Source of the DNA: Pieris napi
Taxonomy: Eukaryota; Arthropoda; Insecta; Lepidoptera; Pieridae
Length of the DNA stretch: 64,000 bases
Direction: 5' to 3'
Assembly (NCBI RefSeq): GCF_905475465.1
Contig: NC_062257.1
Location: forward strand, 5,332,001 to 5,396,000
A program made the translations under genes and the position numbers. The notes beneath the pieces were generated by a model. It saw only the letters and a program-made list of their open reading frames with translations. It was not told the DNA's origin and searched no databases. Shown one piece after another: positions 31,620 to 42,110 of the stretch. Every line of letters starts with the position of its first letter. The first letter of the stretch is position 1.

Positions 31620-31775
31620 ATTTAATACTTTTCTTTTTCTCACAGTGGTTGCCTGGAAGAGATCGCTCGAAAGCGATAAGGCCGCCAGTTGCTCTCCTTT
31701 TTATTTAATTATGTCAATTGTACTATATTAATGTATATGCAACGAAGTGTTAATAAATAAATAAATAAATACGTA
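31620..31775 (+). mobile_element. RTE-like non-LTR 3' end (sense)
   Basis: GGTTGCCTGGAAGAGATCGC, TCGAAAGCGATAAGGCCGCC, then TAATGTATATGCAACGAAGTG and an (ATAA)n tail. Two antisense copies at 5097-5240 and 34701-34850. Confidence 0.6.
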
Positions 31776-32034
31776 TTCATTTAGTATTGTCTATTATTGA
31801 CATAACCTTTACACATTTGAAGGATAAAACTTTTTAACCGGATTAAAGTTATGTATTATTATAAATTTACAATTATTTAACATAATTTTAAATTTACCCG
31901 ACGTTTCGCGTGCTTTACAGCGTGCGTGGTCACGGTGACTGAAGACAAAAGGTGTTAGATGTCAAAAAGTATCACAGCTGTAGAAAAAGTTGCAAACTGG
32001 CAGTTAGTGTAAATTTAGAAGCATTTTTCACTAA

Positions 32035-32097
32035 GGTTACCCATATCACCTCGACGTCCGTCGTTCCACAACTGAGCGTTTTTTAAGGCAGTTTTTG
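32035..32097 (+). mobile_element. Family B fragment (sense)
   Basis: CACCTCGACGTCCGTCGTTC, CACAACTGAGCG, AAGGCAGTTTTTG: only the first part of the usual B relic. Confidence 0.55.
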
Positions 32098-32104
32098 TTA
32101 GTTC

Positions 32105-32204
32105 TATTCTTAGTGTCGTTTTTTCTACAAACGTAGAATAAGGCGAAAGATAAAATTTTTAAAATGATTTTTGTCGCCAAAGAAGTATAACTTCTAACGC
32201 GTGT
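32105..32204. mobile_element. H-IV right end
   Basis: CTACAAACGTAGAATAAGGC, GTCGCCAAAGAAGTATAACT, TCTAACGCGTGTATGTACAC. It abuts the next H element with no spacer. Confidence 0.55.
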
Positions 32205-32660
32205 ATGTACACATGTTTTTTGAAGTGAAACTTCTTTATCGGGGTTGGAAAAAAATTTAGTGTAACATTTTTTCGTTACGCGTCACATGTTTCGGTTACG
32301 GGTCACATTTGACCGTTACGCGCGTCTTTTTCTTGTCCCTACCACGGTTGATTCAAAGAGATTCTACACCATTAATAACAAAAATGTATAATAACGATAA
32401 CAATGATACCTACTAAAAATTCTATGACAATTTATGAAATTCTGTAATAATCTTAGTGGTAATAAGGTAAAATGAAATAATTGTATTATTTGTATTCAAG
32501 TCTGTGATAATAAAAGCCTTTTGTTTAACTTTATCTAATTTAACTTTATTTAACCAATTTCTGTAAAGTTGCATATAGATATTTTTTCGAAAAATAAGGT
32601 CATAAAGAAGTTTCACATCTAACGTGTGTACACTAGTACACGCACATTTTTTTTAATTAT
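32205..32660. mobile_element. H-III hairpin-ended MITE (copy 2, inverted)
   Basis: Starts TTTTTTGAAGTGAAACTTCT (32205) and GGGGTTGGAAAA; contains CGTTACGCG repeats, CCTACCACGGTTGATTC; ends ATAAAGAAGTTTCACATCTA, ACGTGTGTACACTAGTACAC. Confidence 0.7.
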
Positions 32661-32939
32661 GTATCACTCAAATACTACAAACGTATTAAGAAAAGCATAC
32701 TCAAGTGTCGCTGGAGAGCGTATTAGCAACGGAGTGTAACTGGATTAATTTGGGAGGCTCAAGCGCGCGCACTTCACGTAATAGCCGGCTCTTATAAGTT
32801 CGACTTCTTAGCTTCTCTGCGACCCTGGTGCTTCACCAGTTAATTGAGGTCAACTTGAGATATAAATATGGCTTAAATGTTCTGTTAAAAAGGCCAACAA
32901 CAGGTTAGCGACAAATCTGTTTTTTAATAGGATTTTACT
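32661..32939. other. No gene recognised
   Basis: Unassigned. Confidence 0.4.
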
Positions 32940-33085
32940 GTAGTATATCTTCGTCTCTTTCAGACAAATTCCGTTTACACTGTGATGGAAAGAGACAGGC
33001 TTTTTCATTTGTTTATTTATTCACAACAATACCATAGTATTCTGAGAGTTCTAAGCCAATACGATAATGGCGAACAATAAAATTC
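32940..33085 (+). repeat. Repeat R fragments and dispersed motif
   Basis: GTCTCTTTCAGACAAATTC at 32952 and AAGCCAATACGATAATGGCG at 33053 match parts of 24212-24470 and 3935-3970. Confidence 0.4.
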
Positions 33086-33295
33086 GCGTACACTTATGAA
33101 GATCAAAAAAGAAATATACATGAAATGCTTCTAATTTTGCATTTACTATTGCATTTACTACTAGGTCTCAAATCAAGAGTCTAGAACGGAAGAGAAGAAC
33201 TGGCAATAAACTCTCCGCCACTCTTTTACTTTTTAATCGCCAAATTTTTGTTTTACACAGCGTTTGTAAGGAGCTGTGACCATTTAGTTAGTTTA
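33086..33295 (-). mobile_element. Family A 3' end (antisense)
   Basis: TACACTTATGAAGATCAAAA, GAAGAACTGGCAATAAACTC, CGTTTGTAAGGAGCTG. Confidence 0.65.
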
Positions 33296-33364
33296 GTACA
33301 GTCCGTAATAAAGAAAACCTCTAAACAACTAAATCAGACTCAGAGAAATCAGATAAGACTGATT

Positions 33365-33880
33365 TAGCAAGGTTTTTTTTTATGTCACGGGAGGCAAAGC
33401 GGGAGGATGCTCATCTGATGTTAAGTTATAGTCAAAGTCAAAATCATTCATTTAGGCAATACAATGTACACTTATGAACATCAAAAAAGAAATATACATG
33501 CTTCTAATTTTACATTTACTGCCAGTTCTCAAATCAAGGGCGTAGAACGGCAGAGAAGAACTGGCAATAAACTCTCCGCCACTCTTTTTAATCGCCAAGT
33601 TTTTGTTTTACACAACGTTTGTACGAGCTGCGACTATTACACCATGTTCAACATAACATCTTAAGTAATAAATAATAGTAAGATAAATTAAAAACAAACC
33701 CATAACCCCTAAAAGATACCGCCGCAATTACACTCGCACTGCCGGTTATTTAAAAATTGCTAAGCTCTTGAAGGACCTTAAGTCGAATTGGTTCGGAAAT
33801 ACTTCAGTGGGCAGCTGGTTCCACATAGTGGTGGTGCGCGGCTTTAATTGTCTGGTGATACGGATTGAATTTTGTATTCA
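33365..33880 (-). mobile_element. Family B relic split by a family A insertion
   Basis: Antisense B sequence at 33370-33430 (CATCTGATGTTAAGT) resumes at 33707 (GATACCGCCGC, CTCTTGAAGGACCTTAAGTC, GGCAGCTGGTTCCACATAG). Confidence 0.65.
33431..33706 (-). mobile_element. Family A 3' end (antisense, nested in B)
   Basis: AGTCAAAGTCAAAATCATTC to ATAACATCTTAAGTAATAAA; complete 3' end. A short accidental plus frame runs through it. Confidence 0.7.
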
Positions 33881-34231
33881 TGCCATATAGAGTGAGGAAA
33901 GTTTAAACTAATATTATCATAAGTTACAAGCAAAATTTGCGGCAGATGAGTGTAAAGTCTCTCTAGAATGTAGATTAACATAGTTTTATTATGTAATACA
34001 GGATACCAGGTTGTTTGACTATCATATCAGTCATACTATTTGCATAATAACGTAGTGGTCTAGCGAAATTGGCTTTTTGTGCAGCCTTTAGAACCAGTGG
34101 CAGTTTAACAAATTTTCACGGTGTGAAGTTTTTGCCGCCCTGGCCTAGAATATTTGACATACCATCTAGTTCCCAGTCTCTAACCAGTAGTAGGACTGAC
34201 ATGTATCTGCGGATTGGGGGAACAGGCTAGG
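33881..34231. other. No gene recognised
   Basis: Unassigned; may include upstream remnants of the preceding B element. Confidence 0.35.
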
Positions 34232-34262
34232 AGCCCGTTCAAGTATTACGTAAGCAAATTTA
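34232..34262. mobile_element. Isolated end of the C-tract MITE family
   Basis: CCCGTTCAAGTATTACGTAA resembles the terminal repeat of 35123-35410. Confidence 0.4.
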
Positions 34263-34275
34263 TTAATTTATTTAT

Positions 34276-34700
34276 TTATTGAAGTGAAACTTCTTTATCG
34301 GCGTTGGAAAAAAATGTACACACATTTGTCACATTTTTCGGTTACGCGCCATCTTTTTCTTGTCCCTACCACGGTTGATCCGAAGAGATTCGAAGCCATT
34401 AGTAACAAAAATATATAATAACGATAACAATGATAGTAATACTAATAATTCTATTACAATTAATGAAATTCTGTAATAATCTTAGTATTACATAGTAGTA
34501 CAGTAATAAGATAAAATTAAATAATTGTATTTGTATTCATGTCTATGATAATAAAAGCCTTTTGTTAAACTTTATCTAATTTAACTTTATTTAACCAATT
34601 TCTGTAAAGTTGCATATAGTAGATAATTTTTCGAAAAATAAGGTCATAAAGAAGTTTCACTTCTTACTTGTGTACACCTAGTACACGCACACATTTTTTT
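34276..34700. mobile_element. H-III hairpin-ended MITE (copy 3, inverted)
   Basis: TTGAAGTGAAACTTCTTTAT and CGGCGTTGG at the left; GTCATAAAGAAGTTTCACTT and TACACCTAGTACACGCACAC at the right; shares the CCACGGTTGATCCGAAGAG block. Confidence 0.75.
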
Positions 34701-34850
34701 ATTTATTTACACTTCGTTGCAAATAATAAAACACAATTCATAAAAATTATAAGGGATGCAATGGGCGGCCTTATCGCTAATAAACGATCTCTTCCAGGCA
34801 ACCCTAGCTAAAGAGAAAAACTAAAAAAAAAAAAGAAAAAAAAAACATGA
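34701..34850 (-). mobile_element. RTE-like non-LTR 3' end (antisense)
   Basis: TTTATTTACACTTCGTTGCA, GGGCGGCCTTATCGC, GATCTCTTCCAGGCAACCCT. The junction with the H-III copy is immediate. Confidence 0.6.
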
Positions 34851-35122
34851 TGCGTGCGAGAAGTGCAGAAACAAATGTTATATAATAAAGTATATATATC
34901 TAATTAAGGTAATACAAAAAAATATTAATAACAACCTAAAAACTACATTTACTCCAATTTATCCCCCCCCCCCCCTCTTGTCAACAAAAGTAAGCAAAGC
35001 TTTCAAAAATAATACTACATAGGAATATTTTGTAGGAAACCTGTTGTGAGTGGCAGGGAGGGAAGAATTTCAACAAAATTGACCACACTTTAAATATATT
35101 AAAAAGTTTGTATTACTTAGTA
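34851..35122. other. Spacer with a C13 run
   Basis: A run of 13 C lies at about 34963-34975; nothing else recognised. Confidence 0.5.
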
Positions 35123-35410
35123 TTATCCCTTACTGCGTTCAAGTATTACGTCACGCAATTTTTGGAGATTATTGGACCCCCCCCACGTAACGCGCCGTAA
35201 CGTTCTTCTGTACCCAAGTATAGTAAAACGTTTCGTGACCATTTAGTGACTCTTTATACCTAAAAGTTCCCATTGTTGTGTAAAGTACTGGAAAGTCGAA
35301 AATAATATTAACAATAACGCGTAATTCAATTGCATCGCAACGTTTTACTTAAGAGACCCCCCCCTCCCCTTCAAATTTGTTACGTAATACTTGAACGCAG
35401 TAAGGGATAA
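35123..35410. mobile_element. MITE with C-tract subterminal regions
   Basis: TTATCCCTTACTGCGTTCAA then GTATTACGT at the left is exactly inverted at 35382-35410. Just inside each end lies a C-rich tract (GACCCCCCCC...). 288 bp, non-coding. The tracts are on the same strand, not inverted. Confidence 0.75.
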
Positions 35411-35891
35411 AACTAACTGCCTAATGAAGTAGTAGTAGAAAGTAATGAGACTACTAGCTATGCCCATAGGCTGATAATATGAATGGTTTCCGTTCGTATA
35501 CTGCAACCCCTTATGTTTGATCTTTCTATTAATGTCTAAATTAGATTATATGACGCAAACTCAAAGCGCCATCAGTTAATTTAACCCTCAACGAAACCGC
35601 CTTGAACCCTGCTCTGTTAATCATTTTTTGACAGTTAAACTTAACTACATCGGTTAAATAGAATTACCAGGGAATTATGAATATCTGCATTGCGGTACCA
35701 ATACTGTCAATATCAGAAGACGCTACGTGTCACTGACTAACAATTGAAATAGACGTTTGTTGTGAATTGTTTATATAACGCTTTCGTCTGCTGTTATCCT
35801 AGTACTTTTAAAACATTATCTTAACCTTAAAGTAAATATTGTTGTTATTATTTACCACATACATCATATATTATTATGTACATATATTATA
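35411..35891. other. No gene recognised
   Basis: Unassigned DNA. Confidence 0.5.
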
Positions 35892-36311
35892 CAAGCTGCC
35901 CCCGCGAACTTCGTTTCTCCTTAATGTGTTTTTACTTAGCCTACCTTTTTAGTACATACCAACATGGCACATATTGCTATGTTACCCCAGAGACTGTTCG
36001 GTTTTCCGGAATGAAAACTTTTTAGGTTTTTCTGTGATTTTTCTCTATATAAACCTCAGAATTCAAGTTATAAATATCTTCTTAAATCTTAACTAACAAA
36101 TAAAAAATAGGGGTTGATCGTAGAGGGTAGATGAAAATTAAGGGTTGTATGTATTTTTGTATGCTGTATCATAAAAAAGTAATAACAAAAAAAATGTCAC
36201 CCCTTATCACGTTTGAAAAATAGATAGTAGGTACCTGATTCTGAGACTTCGTTCGAGCCGTTTCGGAGGAGTATGGGAGTACATTGTGACACGAGAATTT
36301 GATAGACTAGA
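35892..36311 (-). mobile_element. Non-autonomous Helitron, 'CCCCCGCGAAC' family (copy 2)
   Basis: Matches 29234-29673. The terminal CTAG is changed to CAAG on the plus strand (35892), and the minus-strand 5' end reads TCTAGTCTATCAAATTCTCG. It abuts a Jockey-like fragment. Confidence 0.65.
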
Positions 36312-36411
36312 AGCATCTACTCATCTTCTATCTAGAGCTACTGCCGGTCTTCTAGCTCTAGAATATGGTGACGTTTTAGTCGACTCACATACTGTCTAAT
36401 GGTGAGTCGGC
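36312..36411 (-). mobile_element. 100 bp Jockey-like fragment
   Basis: Reverse complement of 48487-48586 (the last RT codons, stop and start of the 3' UTR) with about two mismatches in 100 by eye. It has neither the poly(A) end nor any upstream part. Confidence 0.85.
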
Positions 36412-36828
36412 ATATTAGATATATAATTAACAATTTGTGTACTTATTCAAATCTACGTATATGTTTTATCAACTTTTATAGAAAGGTTGATTTAATTTCA
36501 TCACTACGCAAGTTCGTTTAAGATAGCTTCAAGTAGGTACAATTTAATCCTGGATTGTCCTAGTTCTGTTGTAATAAATAATCAAGATTAAGCCGAGATG
36601 GGATTTATAAATAGAAAGCGATTGAAGTTGTGAAGAATGAATACTCTTGTTATATTGTACATAGTAAGTAGAACCTAGATAAAGTTACACAGAAAAGTTT
36701 CGCTTTGATCCGTCGTGTAACTCGAGATTTCTTGAGTCGTATCGAATTTCTCGTAATTGAAATACAATTTAAAGTTTCTTACTAGTTAGATTTTATAATT
36801 AAAAATTGATTTCTAAGAGTGACATTTT
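36412..36828. other. No gene recognised
   Basis: Unassigned AT-rich DNA. Confidence 0.5.
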
Positions 36829-37060
36829 GGGGGCCTCATAGCCTAGCGGTCTTATTAAGTGGCAGCTAGGTGAGGGGTACCGGGTTCGATTCCCGGTTCG
36901 AGGGCAAGTTTTAATTTAATCTAAAATTTGTTCTCGGCCTTTGGGAGGGTTGTGCGGTACCGGGCGAGTGCCTAAACCGTACATGGAGGACATGGTCGAA
37001 TTTCTAAGGCAAAAAGCACGAATTATAAAAATCACATACTTGAGCCATAAAAAAAAATTT
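36829..37060 (+). mobile_element. Family S tRNA-derived SINE (copy 1)
   Basis: Head GGGGGCCTCATAGCCTAGCGG with A box TAGCCTAGCGG, B box GGGTTCGATTCCC; body TTGTTCTCGGCCTTTGGGAG, GCGGTACCGGGCGAGTGC; A-rich end. Copies at 49349-49610 and 52027-52235. Confidence 0.8.
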
Positions 37061-37522
37061 TTTTTGACATTTATCTACAAATATTTCTTAACCGCAACAA
37101 ATTAATGGTAAAATAAATGTCGCGTTCTCTTATTAACGTTGATTTAAGCTGGGTTATTTGAGGTGGACGCCAATCTCGTAAAGTTCGAAAAAAGAGAGCT
37201 TTTAATATTTCAACTGAGCTTAAAAGTTTCGTAGCGTTTACAGTTAACTAATTAACTAGATTGAATTTATTTTCTTTCAAACAAAGACCGCAGAATTAGG
37301 GCGAAGTTACTTTTTAAATGTACTTTGACTTTGTTAAACGGGCGGTTCTTAATTTAAGAAACCTTTCGATAAACCTGTCAAGTTAACTTTTTGGGCAGAT
37401 TTAAGCGCAATTTTTTTATTGTCGCTTTCAGCTGTCGTGGTCTAATAATGCCATCTATTGATAAGTGTTATATATTCATTGGACAAATAAATAATTTTAA
37501 GAGTTGAGTGATGTGTTCATAA
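37061..37522. other. No gene recognised
   Basis: Unassigned. Confidence 0.5.
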
Positions 37523-38012
37523 AAAAAGGGTGCGTGTTTATGTACGCGCGTATAAGAAGTTATACCTCTTGAGCATTATTAAAAATAGTTTTTGAAAGCA
37601 TGCAAATAATTAATAACAATTAAATAATCAAAGACTGGAAAAGGAGTCATTATAATCAATAAAGTTCAGTTTACATTTGAAAAATTAAATAAATAAATAT
37701 TTATTAATATTATATTTATTATTATTTTCTAATATTGATTAGTATTGATTTAAATATTCAATTAAAATCACTTCTGATTATAATTCAGACGCACGTATAA
37801 AATTCGCACTTGTATAATGAAAACAATGTTTTAAATGTAGTAACTCAAAGCATGTGGATAAATATTATAAATACACAGTGAACAGAGGCGGCGTGCGTGC
37901 CAACATGACTACACTAACTTCATTCTGTTAATTTTGTGTCACGGTGCGCGCGCATCGTAAAATTTCACTCTCATCAATTTTTCATAACGCGCCTAAAGAA
38001 GTATAACTTATG
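37523..38012. mobile_element. H-I hairpin-ended MITE (copy 2, longer)
   Basis: Left GGGTGCGTGTTTATGTACGC, ATAAGAAGTTATACCTCTT; interior AATAATCAAAGACTGGAAAA; right CACGGTGCGCGCGCATCG, ACGCGCCTAAAGAAGTATAA. It ends directly against an H-II copy. Confidence 0.75.
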
Positions 38013-38345
38013 ATCACACCATGTGTTTGTATACTTAATTTGTGAATATAGATATTAGATATATACAAAATTCTATGTCTATATATAGTTTTATATTTTA
38101 TTCGTCATTTGAGATTTCAATAAATTATTTAGCATAAAATACTAATATTATAAAAATTCTCTTTAGGAAATTTTATTTAAAAAATAGACAATATTTTTGT
38201 ATATTGCTACGTTCGCCCTTTCTAGCTCTCTTTCAAACGGTCTCAATCGCTCTCTCCCTTTCGACAAAAACGCTGCACATCTTCGTGACGTTCCGTAAAA
38301 AAATTACCCTTATGTGCCTAAAGAAGTTTCACTTCAAACATATAA
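38013..38345. mobile_element. H-II hairpin-ended MITE (copy 4, one end missing)
   Basis: TCGTCATTTGAGATTTCAAT (interior), AAAACGCTGCACATCTTCGT, CCTAAAGAAGTTTCACTTCA. The opposite end is replaced by the H-I copy. Confidence 0.65.
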
Positions 38346-38641
38346 CAGGCACAGAAGACTGCAAGTAGACCTCTTATGAATTATTATAGACAAAAAAATG
38401 TATTTTGTCTACATAATAAATTGTGCTATAAATTTTTTTGTTTCATAAAATTCGTCCATATTAAAGTTTGTTCAGGATAAGTCAGGGATTAAGGCGACGA
38501 AGCAAAAATTTCATAAAGACGCCAAAATGTTAATATTTGAGCCATTGTCCCGATATTACATTCACAAATCATACAAACGCGATGCGGTAATACAGAATCT
38601 GATTATTTCAACTCGTGAATCATATTATATATATATGTAAA
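38346..38641. other. Spacer
   Basis: Nothing recognised. Confidence 0.4.
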
Positions 38642-38960
38642 CTAGCAGACCGGCCAAGCGTTGCTGTGGCTAAGGTTTTTATTATATTACATAGAAGTAA
38701 ACTTTTCAAGGGAAACGGTAGGATAACTTATGTGAAACGTTGGTACTTTTAACACAGCGCCATCTGTTAAAATTGTATCAAATAATAAACAAATATTTTG
38801 CAATAAAATAATATTGCGGGTATAAATTGAGATGTAAGCTATCCTATCTTTTAAGTTGGATCAAACTACACACGGTGTGCAAATTTGATTGATATCGGTT
38901 CGGTAGTTTAGGAGCCCATTGCGGACAAACAACGTGACACGTAATTTATATATATTAAGA
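38642..38960 (-). mobile_element. Non-autonomous Helitron, 'GCCAAGCG' family (copy 2)
   Basis: CTAG at 38642, GCCA..TGGC hairpin, and minus-strand 5' TCTTAATATATATAAATTAC; flanks A and T. 319 bp. Confidence 0.75.
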
Positions 38961-39034
38961 TAATCATACATATATAGTTTAGAAACTTCTCTGTGTTAAT
39001 TATTGTTATTATCATCATTCATTTCATCATTATA

Positions 39035-39335
39035 TCAGGAGCAGTGTTTGCCTAGTGTTTTCAGCATGCGACTCTCATCACTGAAGTCGTAAGTTCGATC
39101 CCCTGCGGTGCACCAATGGACTTTCTTTCCATCTGCGCATTTAAAATTCACTTGAACGGTGAAGGAAAACATCGTGAGGAAACCGACATGTCTTAGACCC
39201 AAAATGTCGACGGCAGTGTCAGGCACTGGAGGCTGATCACCTACTTGCCTATTAGAAAAATCTAGTGATCACAAAACAGATACGGAAATTTGAGGCCCAG
39301 ATCTAAAAGATTGTAACGCCATTGTTTTTTTTATA
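39035..39335 (+). mobile_element. Family D tRNA-derived SINE (copy 3)
   Basis: Diverged but complete: GCAGTGTTTGCCTAGTGTTT, GTAAGTTCGATCCCCTGCGG, ACATCGTGAGGAAACCGACA, TTGTAACGCCATTG. Confidence 0.75.
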
Positions 39336-39777
39336 ATGACAGTGTTGTCAACATAAAAGGCAGCATTGTAGCGATCTCAAATCCCATGACAGTCTATTTG
39401 CACAGACATTGTAACCATAGCAACGAGCCCGGTGTACCTTTCGCCCACGTTTTATAAGGGCCATTGGGTTTATGATAGTTTTAATATAATTTTCGACGAA
39501 ACTATCATTGTTTCAAAGTGTACAGGTATAAATAATCCGTGCGGGGAAATGGGATTAAAATTATAATTTCCAACGATTTTAATATTAAATTGCTTTCGTT
39601 ATAAATTGTTAATGTATTAACAACATGGATCTATGGGTAAGGAAGGATCTAGCTATTACCTATTTGAAGAACATTGTAGGAGTATTCTCTTAAAACGTTT
39701 TTTAACAATTCGAAAACTAGGACCACAAATTTTATAATGTTATTAATTTAAATTTTATAACAATACAATTGAAACCT
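39336..39777. other. No gene recognised
   Basis: ATGATAGTTT and AAACTATCAT (39474 and 39501 areas) form a weak hairpin; otherwise nothing. Confidence 0.45.
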
Positions 39778-39781
39778 GTAT

Positions 39782-39970
39782 AGATACCGGCAACTTCTTG
39801 GGCATTAAACAAGGAAGTGGGGGAAAGTTTGCGCATCTGTGACACAAACGTCAACGGATTTACCAATCACGCGATCGACACGTCACTCTCCCGAGCCCCT
39901 CCCCCCCGTGATACCTAAAAATCGCTTCTGCGCGGGCAAGGACATTTGTCCAAGATGTTTGCCGGTATCT
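39782..39970. mobile_element. MITE with 12 bp ends and GTAT flanks
   Basis: AGATACCGGCAA at 39782 is inverted at 39959-39970; GTAT flanks both sides (39778-39781 and 39971-39974). 189 bp, GC-rich for the region, non-coding. Confidence 0.65.
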
Positions 39971-39974
39971 GTAT

Positions 39975-40435
39975 TTATTTTTATATATATTGTGATGTGT
40001 ATGTTATGTTCTTAAAAACTTATTTAAAATATGCAAAGAAATCAAAATTCTTTGTTATTCTAGTTACTTGAGACTACTGAAATTCAATAGATAGTCTAAT
40101 CACACATAAAACACGCAAAAAGGTGACGCATTAATTCAGTTTAAAAATCATGCGACATGGCAACATTTCCATAGACTTATCATGATGTAAAGTAGGTTAT
40201 CTGTTGAAATAAACGGTTTTTTTATTATCTTTGATAATTACAGAGTAGAAATATATTTGGAATAGTGAAACAAAATACCTGATATTTAGGGAAAATATGT
40301 GCGCAAATCACGATTTATTTTCGTATCAGAATATAATTACCGTGAACAGTATCGATTTTCTGCAATTATGAATCGCTTGTATTATTAGTTTTTGGACTCA
40401 TAATACGCTATTTGACTGGATAAAGGCTGTGAGAA
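39975..40435. other. No gene recognised
   Basis: Unassigned. Confidence 0.5.
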
Positions 40436-40790
40436 TTGTTTGGGTTGATCCCTCCTGCCTCTTTTCAACACCGTACGACCCGAACGACCTCTAAATTTCA
40501 CCAGCATCATCTTGATGGTTGGAGGTCTTCCACAGTTCGTTTCACAAGGCATTTTCTTTTGCGAACTGGCGAACTGTGGAATCGGCTCCCGGGGGGGGGG
40601 GGGGGGGGGGGGGGTGTGTCTTCCCTCAGAGATACGACCTCCAAATGTTCAAAAAGCGAATCTACTCCTCCCTCAAGGCCGGCAACGCACCCACTAAACA
40701 TGGGTGTCGTCTATGGGCTGCGCAGACTGCCCTTTTTGGTCGTCCCGCAAGCTCGTTTGCCCCCCTATTATATAAAAAAAAAATTGCTTT
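40436..40790 (+). pseudogene. Family C non-LTR RT C-terminus with a G24 run
   Basis: The plus strand encodes TSKFHQHHLDGWRSSTVRFT, then LLRTGELWNRLPG; after the G-run a second frame gives VFPQRYDLQMFKKRIYSSLK and a third the AQTALFGRPAS end. 'ELWN.LP..VFP..YD...FKKR' is a typical non-LTR C-terminus. The 24-base G run (40591-40614) replaces the few codons between LP and VFP and breaks the frame. Confidence 0.7.
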
Positions 40791-41244
40791 GACGGAGTAA
40801 ATTTGTAAATAATCAATACGTCAGTAACTTGACACGAAACTGTCATAGATAAGTCGTTATGACTCGCATGACAGTCGATAAAATGTCTTCGCATGTCTAT
40901 AATTCTATAGTAGACGGACTATGGTATAGACCAGGCATCATCGTACAGCGTGTGAGATAGCGAATGATCGACATATGTCGTATTTACAGTTTTAATTCAT
41001 TGCTTATTATGGACCAAAATACACATTCGAATGAATAATTCTTGAACAAAGACTGAGTCGTGACAAAATTAGCTACTTACCGATGAAAGGTTATGTTTGG
41101 TTCTTTACTTTCACTATAGCTTTTACAGTCAATTATGCAATAATTCACAATGACTGACACTTTAAATACACCTCTTATAAGGATAAAGTCTTAAAATATG
41201 GGTTTGACTTGGGTTTCACTGATTTATCAGTAAGCGGTGAAAAC
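40791..41244. other. No gene recognised
   Basis: Unassigned. Confidence 0.45.
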
Positions 41245-41276
41245 TTGTTTACCACCAAGGGCTCGGTGGTAAACAA
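41245..41276. repeat. Perfect 12 bp hairpin
   Basis: TTGTTTACCACC (41245-41256) and GGTGGTAAACAA (41265-41276) with an 8-base loop. Confidence 0.7.
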
Positions 41277-41467
41277 ATAAAACCCGACACGCAAATAGAG
41301 ACAGAAAAACTGATACTCTGTTTCGCTCGCACTTAAGTATTTCACGTTAATGCCTTCTCTTTTTAGTTGTTGTTGTTATTTTAGAAGCTCATCTAGTTCT
41401 ATACACTATCTACGAATTCTAATGTTATCTTCGTTGAAGTTTAAAGGTTTTTATCGACATTAGTAAA
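41277..41467. other. Spacer
   Basis: Nothing recognised. Confidence 0.4.
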
Positions 41468-42110
41468 TCTATATATATGTTAACGTAAAATTGTAAAAAC
41501 CGTTAGATTGTAATCTATCGGTTATCGGTTATCGGTATTCGGTAGATTGTACTACACTAACTTAGTTATCATTCAAACTTCTTTGGTCATTTACAGATTA
41601 ATTTTACTTCCCAACAATTTCATATAACTACCGAATAATAATACGTTAAATTGCAAGCAGTATGTTGAGTTGACAATCTTTCGACAGTTTACAATCTCGC
41701 GAGATAGATTACAATCTAACGGTTTTTACAATTTTACGGTGACATATATATAATGAAAATGGTCTTCGTTTGAGGCTCAATCACGCCTAAACCAATGATC
41801 GTATCGACATGAAACTACCACCATTCGATGCGAAATTTTTCCTAGATGGTTTATGGCTATTTATTTTCTAACGTTCCTTCATTTTTTTATTGCTGTTTTA
41901 CTTTTATGAACATTTATCCCGCTAATAAAAACAAAAGAGGGTTCCTAGAACCTCAAAACGTCAACGTCTGTTAAAAACTCGATTTTCGTATAGCATAGCG
42001 GGAAGTTAAAAAGAAGAATAATAAAAATGTGAAAAAAATAATAATGAAACATAAAATTTTATTTATTTCTTATTTTAATTCGCCCAGCAAAGCGGGCGGG
42101 AAACGGCTAG
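41468..42110 (+). mobile_element. Non-autonomous Helitron, 'GCGGGCGGG' family, with nested MITE
   Basis: Starts A|TCTATATATAT, resumes after the MITE as TATATATAATGAAAATGG, and ends with the 5 bp hairpin CGCCC..GGGCG, a short spacer and CTAG|T. No protein frame. Confidence 0.75.
41478..41745. mobile_element. MITE K (copy 2, complete)
   Basis: Ends GTTAACGTAAAATTGTAAAA and, inverted, GTCACCGTAAAATTGTAAAA; similarity continues ACCGTTAGATTGTAATCTAT, about 45 bp. It sits in the TA-rich 5' end of a Helitron. Short TCGGTTATCGG tandem at 41518. Non-coding. Confidence 0.75.

Noticed and set aside
36832..36905. Possible true tRNA gene
   Set aside because: A and B boxes are present but the sequence continues into a dispersed body shared with 49349 and 52027; this is a SINE head.
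40507..40800. Several 60-118-codon overlapping frames
   Set aside because: All cross the G24 run and family C relic; poly-Gly or poly-Pro stretches are artefacts of the homopolymer.
41245..41276. Bacterial-type terminator hairpin
   Set aside because: The window is eukaryotic, there is no gene upstream and no T-run follows.
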